Assembly (NCBI RefSeq): GCF_014642175.1
Contig: NZ_BMIL01000002.1
Span: 124,001 to 188,000 of the forward strand
Length of the DNA stretch: 64,000 nucleotides
Reading direction: 5' to 3'
DNA from: Pedobacter quisquiliarum
GTDB lineage: Bacteria > Bacteroidota > Bacteroidia > Sphingobacteriales > Sphingobacteriaceae
The stretch's first letter is position 1. Each line of letters opens with the position of its first letter. The notes below the pieces were generated by a model that saw only the letters and a program-made list of their open reading frames with translations, was not told the DNA's origin and did no database searches. The translations under genes were made by a program, and so were the position numbers. This document shows positions 17,976 to 25,061 of this stretch, one piece after another.

Positions 17976-19259
17976 TTAGTTTACGTAAAATGGAATGTTG
18001 GCGGTTGCCACGTTGTTTTTACCGTCTTTTACATACACGAACAAGCGGTATGCGCCTTTTTGAACAGGTGCCTTAATGCGCACCTTTTTTACGTTTTCAA
18101 GCTTTAACGGTACGGTAGCAGGCCTGTCTTCATGATCTCCCCCTTCGCCTACATTTGTCGCTTCCGGAAGTAATTCATAGTGATAGCTTAGCGCGTCGTT
18201 ATCCGAATCAGCGGCATCAACAATGGCCTCGTAGCTTGCGCCAGATTTCAGTTGAACGCTGGCTTGTGCTTTTTTACCATCAAGGCTAAAAGCAAAGATA
18301 TGCGGCGCTTTATTGTCCGGGTATTTGCCCGTCCAGAGGTATTGCATCACATCCATCACTTCAGATTCCTCGCCAATTTCGGTGAATAAGCCATACCAGG
18401 TTGGCGTTCTTTCCTGCTTTTGCCCCCAAAGGAACACATATGAACCCAGGCAATATTGCGTGTCCCGCTCTACCGAAAAGGTGTACCTGCTTTTGTAAAC
18501 GGCAGCTTTTTCACTGCTGGTCTCCTCAATAGGTGCTTTCCAGGAGGTTTGAAGGCCTTCCCAGTGACCCGTCGGTCCCCATTCCGTTACCATGTAGGCA
18601 CCATTCCATCCCGCGGCTTTCACCTGCTCCGGTAATACCGCCAATCCACTGTAGGTGTTTATGGAGAGGAAATCTATTGCCGGTGTATTCGTCTTGATGT
18701 AGTCAATTTCCCGTTTGTTGATACCGGCCAGTACCGTACTCGCCGGATGGTTCGGATCTTCCTTATGGATCATCGTTGCGATATCATTTACCGCATCCCA
18801 TACCTTGGGGTTCTTATAGGATAAATTCAGCTCGTTACCGATACCCCAGGCCAGCAATGCCGGATGATCTTTAAACTTCAGCACATCGGCTTTGATACGC
18901 TCAAACTGCTTTTTTACGGCCGCCGGGTCATCATAGTTGAAGCCATGCCTTTCTGGTGTTACACCAAGGCCCATCAATACGGTTAAACCGTTCTTCTGTG
19001 CCGAGTCCAGGATCTGCGCCGCATTCTGCGTGCCCCAGGTTCTTATGGAATTACCGCCATAAGCAGCAAGCCGGCTGAAGTAACCGGTGCCGCCACCACC
19101 TTTAACAAAGTATGGTTTTCCATCACGCAGCAGCTGATAAGCATCGCCATTCCTGCGGACTTCCACCTTTACCGCCGCCTTTGTTTTCGTTTGCTGAGCC
19201 TGCATGCCCATCGGCATTGAAAGTGCAACTGCCGCAAACAATATTTTTCTAAACATCAT
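17976..19259 (-). CDS. Clan GH-A glycoside hydrolase (GH2-barrel or GH158-like) with C-terminal Ig-like domain, 427 aa
   Basis: A signal peptide (about 1-22) precedes a TIM barrel that starts with GKPYFVKGGGG and NSIRTWG, as in the barrel domain of GH2. The acid/base glutamate is E143 in GIGNELNL and the nucleophile is E226 in VTEWGPTG. A beta-sandwich domain follows (about 320-427). The protein lacks the N-terminal GH2 sandwich domains, so it is not a normal beta-galactosidase. A barrel plus Ig-like domain inside a locus with GH16 recalls the GH158 endo-beta-1,3-glucanases, but I could not test that. It is cotranscribed with the flanking SusD and GH16 genes. Confidence 0.75.
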   Translation of the reverse strand: MMFRKILFAAVALSMPMGMQAQQTKTKAAVKVEVRRNGDAYQLLRDGKPYFVKGGGGTGYFSRLAAYGGNSIRTWGTQNAAQILDSAQKNGLTVLMGLGVTPERHGFNYDDPAAVKKQFERIKADVLKFKDHPALLAWGIGNELNLSYKNPKVWDAVNDIATMIHKEDPNHPASTVLAGINKREIDYIKTNTPAIDFLSINTYSGLAVLPEQVKAAGWNGAYMVTEWGPTGHWEGLQTSWKAPIEETSSEKAAVYKSRYTFSVERDTQYCLGSYVFLWGQKQERTPTWYGLFTEIGEESEVMDVMQYLWTGKYPDNKAPHIFAFSLDGKKAQASVQLKSGASYEAIVDAADSDNDALSYHYELLPEATNVGEGGDHEDRPATVPLKLENVKKVRIKAPVQKGAYRLFVYVKDGKNNVATANIPFYVN

Positions 19260-19309
19260 ATCTTAAATATAGGGATAAGCGGGCAGCAAATGCCGCCCGC
19301 GAGCGCGTG

Positions 19310-20974
19310 TTAGTATCCTGGGTTCTGAACCAATTTGTTATTTCTTTCCAGCTCCATTTGTGGAATAGGAAGCAAGTTGTAATGCTCTTTGTAACCTCTG
19401 TTTTCAATGTTCTCATCGGTATAAGTGAAGCTACCATCTGCATTTTTCAAGATCTTAACGCGTTTTACAGGCTGATTGAAATAGGTTGAACCCAACTTCC
19501 ACCGGCGTACATCGAAGAAGCGGTGCTCCTCAAATGCCAACTCTACGCGACGCTCATTTCTGATCTTTTCACGCATCTGACTCTGTCCCATTGCTGTTAA
19601 AGCAGGTTGACCCGATCTTGCACGCACCCTGTTGATTGCTGCAAGTACACTGCCGTCAGCACCAGCTACTTCGTTCTGTGCTTCCGCATAGATCAATAAA
19701 ATCTCTGCAAAACGCATGTAAATCCAGTCGTTGTCGCCACCTTGATATACAGCATCAGCAGAAATATACTTCTCATCAATGAATTTCTTCAAGCCATAAC
19801 CAGTTTTGGTACGGTCACCATTCGTCGGCTTGTTTGCATTACCACCTTCAAAAGTCTCTACGGTCACACCTTTCCAGCTGGAGCCATTTCTAAGTACAGA
19901 CTTATCTAAACGGCTGTCGCGGTTCACATAAGGATTATTCTTATTATAGCTGCTGGATGGGTCGGTAATGGATTTACCATCCTTCATTTCGTAGGCATCC
20001 ACGAAGTTCTGTGTTGCGTGGAAAGCACCCCATGCACCGCCAATTACGGAAGGCGCTTCAATGCTCATGGCCAGCTTCCATGCGGTTTCATGGGTTCTGC
20101 CTGGCCTTGCATATTTCTTCGCGAAGATCACCTCTCTGTTGCCGGTTTTATCCATAAACAAACGGTAATAATCTGGATGGGTATCGTAAACACCCAGGTC
20201 CATCACCGCTTTAGCAGCGCTGGCAGCATCTGCCCAACGTTTGCTGTCGTTCGCCGTATTGTTCAACGGACTGGCATAGTAAAGCAACATACGTGCTTTT
20301 AAGCTCATCGCTGCACCCTTTGTTGCGCGACCAAGTTCCGCGTCCGAATAGCTCAACGGCAAATCCGCTGCTGCTGCATCACATTCCGAAACAATGAACT
20401 GCATACATTCATCGTAGCTGCTTCTTGGTACAGACAAATCATCCGACACCATCTGCTCGGTGGTAATCAAAGGAACACCGCCGAAAGCCTTTACAAGTTC
20501 TGCATAACCAAATGCACGTAGGAAGCGAGCTTCTGCTTTCAACCTTGCTTTTAGCGCTGCATCGGTTGTTTCTACCGCATCAATTCTGGCCAGCAATGTA
20601 TTTGCTTTCCGGATAAGCACATAGTTTGCCTGCCACATCTCTATGCCGAAGTTAAAGTTGGTTGGGTTTAAGTCACCAGCCTGAACCAGGTTGACATTCA
20701 AAGAAGCATGTGCTTCAATGTCGTCGGTGGCCATGTCTAGTAATCCGAAACCAACGGACCAATCCTGCCCTAAGCCTGCATCTCTGCGGTCGAAACCGCT
20801 AAGTAAGCTGGAGTAGATATTGGTTACAAACTGCGAGGTTAAAGTAATATCCTTGAAAACGGCTTCATCAGACACAAAGTTTGTGGGCTTTACGTCTAGT
20901 ACTTTTTTACAGGAATAGGCTGTTGAGGCAAGAAAAGCGATGCCTAAGACCCATGTTATTTTTTTGGTAATCAT
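19310..20974 (-). CDS. SusD/RagB family glycan-binding lipoprotein, 554 aa
   Basis: The lipobox ends at cysteine 22 (AYSC), followed by KKVLDVKP. The protein shows the SusD order: an N-terminal segment with many conserved aromatic residues, TPR-like helices around AEARFLRAFGYAELVKAFGGVPLIT (about 147-171), and the C-terminal RagB/SusD segment with RVRARSGQPALT, IRNERRVELAFEEHRFFDVRRW and a final NPGY. It forms the lid on its SusC partner, encoded 38 bases upstream. Its place in the locus suggests binding of beta-1,3-glucan, which is inference. Confidence 0.88.
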   Translation of the reverse strand: MITKKITWVLGIAFLASTAYSCKKVLDVKPTNFVSDEAVFKDITLTSQFVTNIYSSLLSGFDRRDAGLGQDWSVGFGLLDMATDDIEAHASLNVNLVQAGDLNPTNFNFGIEMWQANYVLIRKANTLLARIDAVETTDAALKARLKAEARFLRAFGYAELVKAFGGVPLITTEQMVSDDLSVPRSSYDECMQFIVSECDAAAADLPLSYSDAELGRATKGAAMSLKARMLLYYASPLNNTANDSKRWADAASAAKAVMDLGVYDTHPDYYRLFMDKTGNREVIFAKKYARPGRTHETAWKLAMSIEAPSVIGGAWGAFHATQNFVDAYEMKDGKSITDPSSSYNKNNPYVNRDSRLDKSVLRNGSSWKGVTVETFEGGNANKPTNGDRTKTGYGLKKFIDEKYISADAVYQGGDNDWIYMRFAEILLIYAEAQNEVAGADGSVLAAINRVRARSGQPALTAMGQSQMREKIRNERRVELAFEEHRFFDVRRWKLGSTYFNQPVKRVKILKNADGSFTYTDENIENRGYKEHYNLLPIPQMELERNNKLVQNPGY

Positions 20975-21012
20975 GATATGCTGATTTTAGATGAGTAAAT
21001 GATTATACGGGC

Positions 21013-24000
21013 TTAAAATTGAACGCTAAGACCGAAGTTGAAGGTTTTCTGCTGCGGGTAGTACCAGCCAATAGCACTTGTATTCTCCGGGTCAACGTTC
21101 AGGATGTCGGTTAGCGTAAACAGGTTCTGACCGTTTGCATATACGCGCACGCCGGTAAGTTTCAGTTTCGCCAGGAACTCTGTTTTGAAGGTATAGGCAA
21201 CTTCTACGTTTTTAAGGCGTAAATACGTTGCATCTTTAAGCCAGAAGCTACTGGTAGCATAGTTGTTTCCGTTGGAGTTTAGTGATAACCTTGGCAAGGA
21301 TGCATCCGCATTGTCCGGCGTCCAGCGATCCAACCATTCTTCGGTTACACGGCCACCGTTGTAGAACGCCCATGCTGCATTTTGTGTAAGGTACTGCTGT
21401 GATCTTGTCGCGCCCTGGAAAAGGAAGCTCGCCTCGAAACCTTTGTAGTTGATACCACCACTGATACCGTAGATGATCTCTGGCAAGGCGCCACCACCAA
21501 GGTAAGTAACATCGAAATCATCAATCACACCATCTGGTGTACCGTTCGGACCACTTAAATCTTCGTATTTGATATCGCCTGGTCCGCTGGTCGCAAGGAA
21601 AGCTGTTGTTTTTGGTGAATTATTGAAGTCGGCCGCATCTTTGAAAATGCCAATTGCTTTGTAACCGTAATAGCCACCATTCGGACGACCGGTAATTCGC
21701 TTGCCTGCAGGTACGTTGATCGCTTCTGCCGCCTCAAGGATCTTGTTTTTGGCATAGGTGAAGTTACCACTCACATAATAAGACAGGTCGTTAGAGATCC
21801 GGTTGTTGTGGCTCAATACCACCTCAATACCTTTATTGGTTACCCGGCCAATGTTTTCTGTTGGCAGGTTTGCGCCAAAGGATAGTGGTACAGACAGGCT
21901 GCGGTTTGCAAGAATGTCTTTACGATCTTCCTTAAAGTAGGTGAAATCTACGCCAATCAGGTTTTTAAACATTCTGGTTTCAAAGCCCACATCGGTCTTG
22001 GTTGAAGTCTCCCAGGTCACATTTGGATTTGCAATGGCGCCCGGAACCAGTCCGTTAGACAAGGTGCCACCAAAAGGATAGTTGTTCGGTACCAGGTCAT
22101 ACCTGTTGTAATATCCGAAGCGACTTGGAATCCTGTCGCTACCCAGTTTACCGTAAGATCCTTTGATCTTCAGGTAATCTACTGCACTTACGCTTTTCAT
22201 GAAGTCCTCACCGGTTACCAACCAACCCGCAGATACCGCAGGGAAATAGCCGGTACGCTTGTTTGGGGCAAAGTTTTCGGACTCATCGCGTCTTAAACTA
22301 CCTTGAACAAAATACTTGTTATCGAAATCATAGTTAAGTCGCACCGCAGCACTTCTTAAACCTGTCTTATCTTCATTATCCGAAAGCACCTCGTTTTCTG
22401 CAGGACCGAAGTTGATCAGTTCCAATGCAGAACTCTCATAAGAGTTTCTCGACCCAAAGAGGCCGCTGTTCTGATTTTCCTTTTGCAGGATCAGTGCTAA
22501 AGCAGAGAAACCGTGTTTACCAAAGCGGTTCTCATAGTTCAACTGGCCCTGGAATTCTAAGCCCTGCGCTTCACCGAAGTTCTTGGATAGCGATGATTTA
22601 GATGGTGCAGTGGTGGCATAAGTGCCATCTGCGTTTTTCACATAAAGTGGCACCCAGGTATTCCAGGTCTTGTTATAGGTAAAACTTCTATCGAAAGCCA
22701 TTACACCTTTTACAGACAAGCCTTTTACACCAGGGATGTCCTGCGTCAATTGGAAGTTGGTTAAGATGTAGTTACCGGAAGTTCTGTTGTAACCACTCTC
22801 CGGGCTAACCAGTGCCAGTGGATTCGGGTAAGAACCCGGACTAGCCAAACGTCCATCTTCATATTGACCAAGGAAGATCGGCGGATTACGTAGCGTATGC
22901 TCGAATATGCCGCCTGAAGGTGGAGCAGTCTTGTTCTCCAACCTGCCGGATAAATCAACCGAGAAACGGGTGGTATTGGTCACCTGTACATCCAGGTTGG
23001 TACGTACGTTATAGCGTTTATAGTTTAGCGACTTATATAGTCCGTCTTCATTCAGGTAACCTAATGAAGTAAAGTATTTGGTTTTCTCTGAACCACCGCT
23101 CAGGGAAACATTATGTTGCATTCTTGGTGCTGTTCCACCCAGCACAAGGTCCATCCAGTCTGTATTTGGATAAAGCTCGCGATCGGAACCACTTCTGAAA
23201 CCATCAAGGCGCTCCTGAGAGAATTCAGGTGCTGCATTCGGGTTGTCATTCAACTTTGCTTCATTAAAAAGTACCGCATACTCATATGAACCCAGGTTCT
23301 TAGGCAATCTGGTTACCTGTGATAATCCATAGTTGAAAGTATAACTTGCGGTCAGTTTACCAACTTTACCACGTTTGGTGGTGACCAATACAACACCATT
23401 CGCACCTTTAACCCCGAAAATTGCTGCAGAAGAGGCATCTTTCAGGATGTTCACAGATTCGATCTCATTCGGATCCATCTGCGAGAAATCGCGGAAACCA
23501 CGTACAATACCATCGACTACAAACAGCGGTTCCATGGTGGAGTTACCGAAGGTTGAATTACCCCTGATGTAAATTTGAGCGGCATCAGATCCGGGCTCAC
23601 CTGCAGGTTGCTTGGTTATCACACCGGCAACACGACCTGCCAGGGTGTTACTTAAATCACCCACCGGACTTTGAAGCATTTCCTTACTGTTGATCGTGCT
23701 GATTGATCCGGTAACGCTTGCTTTTCGCTGCGTACCATAACCAACAACCACAACATCGTTCAACACGTTCTCCGTGTCTTCCAGTACTACATTGATGGTT
23801 CTGTTCGTTCCAACAACGATCTCCTGTCTGTTGGTACCCACATAACTGAATACCAGCACCGAGCCCTTTTCAGGAATGCTGATGCGGTAATTACCATCTG
23901 CATCAGATGATGTAGCGGTTGTTGTGCCTTTTAGCACTACAGATGCACCCGCAATTGCAGTACCTGTCTTGTCTGTGATTTTTCCATTTACCGCGATGTT

Positions 24001-24069
24001 CTGCGCAACCGCCTGCTGTAAGAAACAGGACGTGATCAGGAAAACAATTATTTGTATAGTTCTTCTCAT
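21013..24069 (-). CDS. SusC/RagA family TonB-dependent outer membrane transporter, 1018 aa
   Basis: The signal peptide (about 1-22) is followed by a carboxypeptidase-D regulatory-like domain (about 25-100: VNGKITDKTGTAIAGASVVLKG). The TonB-dependent plug begins after DVVVVGYGTQRKASVTGS (about 105-122) and shows the SusC segments LFVVDGI, INILKDASSAAIFG and GANGVVLVTTKRG-like. A 22-strand barrel follows and ends in F. The protein imports oligosaccharides handed over by the SusD lipoprotein encoded next to it. It is the second gene of the operon, 27 bases after the PKD lipoprotein gene. Confidence 0.9.
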   Translation of the reverse strand: MRRTIQIIVFLITSCFLQQAVAQNIAVNGKITDKTGTAIAGASVVLKGTTTATSSDADGNYRISIPEKGSVLVFSYVGTNRQEIVVGTNRTINVVLEDTENVLNDVVVVGYGTQRKASVTGSISTINSKEMLQSPVGDLSNTLAGRVAGVITKQPAGEPGSDAAQIYIRGNSTFGNSTMEPLFVVDGIVRGFRDFSQMDPNEIESVNILKDASSAAIFGVKGANGVVLVTTKRGKVGKLTASYTFNYGLSQVTRLPKNLGSYEYAVLFNEAKLNDNPNAAPEFSQERLDGFRSGSDRELYPNTDWMDLVLGGTAPRMQHNVSLSGGSEKTKYFTSLGYLNEDGLYKSLNYKRYNVRTNLDVQVTNTTRFSVDLSGRLENKTAPPSGGIFEHTLRNPPIFLGQYEDGRLASPGSYPNPLALVSPESGYNRTSGNYILTNFQLTQDIPGVKGLSVKGVMAFDRSFTYNKTWNTWVPLYVKNADGTYATTAPSKSSLSKNFGEAQGLEFQGQLNYENRFGKHGFSALALILQKENQNSGLFGSRNSYESSALELINFGPAENEVLSDNEDKTGLRSAAVRLNYDFDNKYFVQGSLRRDESENFAPNKRTGYFPAVSAGWLVTGEDFMKSVSAVDYLKIKGSYGKLGSDRIPSRFGYYNRYDLVPNNYPFGGTLSNGLVPGAIANPNVTWETSTKTDVGFETRMFKNLIGVDFTYFKEDRKDILANRSLSVPLSFGANLPTENIGRVTNKGIEVVLSHNNRISNDLSYYVSGNFTYAKNKILEAAEAINVPAGKRITGRPNGGYYGYKAIGIFKDAADFNNSPKTTAFLATSGPGDIKYEDLSGPNGTPDGVIDDFDVTYLGGGALPEIIYGISGGINYKGFEASFLFQGATRSQQYLTQNAAWAFYNGGRVTEEWLDRWTPDNADASLPRLSLNSNGNNYATSSFWLKDATYLRLKNVEVAYTFKTEFLAKLKLTGVRVYANGQNLFTLTDILNVDPENTSAIGWYYPQQKTFNFGLSVQF

Positions 24070-24096
24070 GTTGTTATCAATTAAATCTTATGAATG

Positions 24097-24933
24097 TTAT
24101 TGGGCTATAAACCGGAACTGGTGTACAGTTTCATTTGCTTTACCGCTTCTTAGTACCATTTCCTTGTCTGTGATGGAAATAATCCTGTAGTTATTTGAAC
24201 TTACATCGGTTACGCCAATGAACATCGTGGGCGGTGCACCTGGAAGGGTAATGCTTGCGATACCTGCACCAGAAACTACTGTTGAGTAGGTAAAGGAAAC
24301 ATTGTTGTAAGAGCGATCTGATCCACAAGCATAGTTCGGCTGCACGTTACCTGCATTGAAGGTTGATCCGTTAGCGTTGTATGTAAGCTTGAAATCGTTG
24401 TTCACGAAAGCAAAGGTGTAAACGTCATCCATTTGGCAATCTGCAAGGGAACCACCGCCGAAGTATTCTGCAGGATTGTTCTCCGTACCAACGATTATCG
24501 GTGCTGTAGAAGCTGGATCAAGCTTCCAGCCGTGTGCGGTAAGAAGCTTGAATTCCTTGCTGTTTAAGATTGGGGAAAGGTCGTCTTCAGTCACCACAAC
24601 TTTCTGAGTAGCGATGTCGTAGCCACCATTGCCGTGCGCATAGAGTTTCACGTCGTATTCACCTTTTTTAAGGAAGTAAGCTTCCTTCTGCGCATCGCCA
24701 GCAAGCAGGCCTTGTCCATCGCCAAGATCCCACTGATAGCGGTACGCATTTTCAGAGGTGCTTTCTAGTAAAAAGGTGTTGACTTTTCCGGATACCGGGG
24801 AAACTTTAAAAGATGCTGTTGCCGCCTGGCCGAGTTCAGCGACATTTTTCTTACAGCCAAGAATTAAAAAGCAGGCCAGAAAAACTGGCAGGTACAGACT
24901 CTTGAGCCTGTACGAAGATTTTAGAAAATTCAT
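24097..24933 (-). CDS. PKD-domain surface lipoprotein, probable glycan-binding protein, 278 aa
   Basis: The lipobox ends at cysteine 27 (LILGC), followed by KKN. A PKD domain occupies about 40-115 (YRYQWDLGDG, GEYDVKLYAHG, QKVVVTED). The C-terminal half (about 130-278) starts NSKEFKLLTAHGWKLDP and is a beta-rich module with two cysteines. It is the first gene of the PUL operon. Its position and architecture are those of an extra surface glycan-binding protein (SusE/F-like role) that captures polymer for the enzymes. Binding specificity cannot be read. A TACATTTG promoter element lies 28-35 bases upstream. Confidence 0.7.
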   Translation of the reverse strand: MNFLKSSYRLKSLYLPVFLACFLILGCKKNVAELGQAATASFKVSPVSGKVNTFLLESTSENAYRYQWDLGDGQGLLAGDAQKEAYFLKKGEYDVKLYAHGNGGYDIATQKVVVTEDDLSPILNSKEFKLLTAHGWKLDPASTAPIIVGTENNPAEYFGGGSLADCQMDDVYTFAFVNNDFKLTYNANGSTFNAGNVQPNYACGSDRSYNNVSFTYSTVVSGAGIASITLPGAPPTMFIGVTDVSSNNYRIISITDKEMVLRSGKANETVHQFRFIAQ

Positions 24934-24940
24934 ACTTGTT

Positions 24941-24968
24941 TACATTTGGTTAAACAGCTACAAATGTA
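24941..24968. promoter_or_regulatory. 8-bp inverted repeat, candidate operator between PUL and regulator
   Basis: TACATTTG and CAAATGTA form a perfect inverted repeat separated by 12 bases. It is in the control region between the divergent PUL operon and the membrane regulator. Each arm matches the -7 element consensus, one on each strand, so it may be two face-to-face promoters, an operator, or both. Confidence 0.45.
24961..24968 (-). promoter_or_regulatory. -7 promoter element of the PUL operon
   Basis: On the minus strand this reads TACATTTG, an exact TAnnTTTG match, 28 bases upstream of the PKD lipoprotein ATG. It is also the right arm of the inverted repeat at 24941-24968. Confidence 0.55.
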
Positions 24969-25061
24969 TTCACAGCTTCCTGAAAGACACTTTTTAGGGG
25001 TACATCAATACTACATCATACCGCCTAAAAACATGTTTAAACGCCGGTTTTATGTACATTC

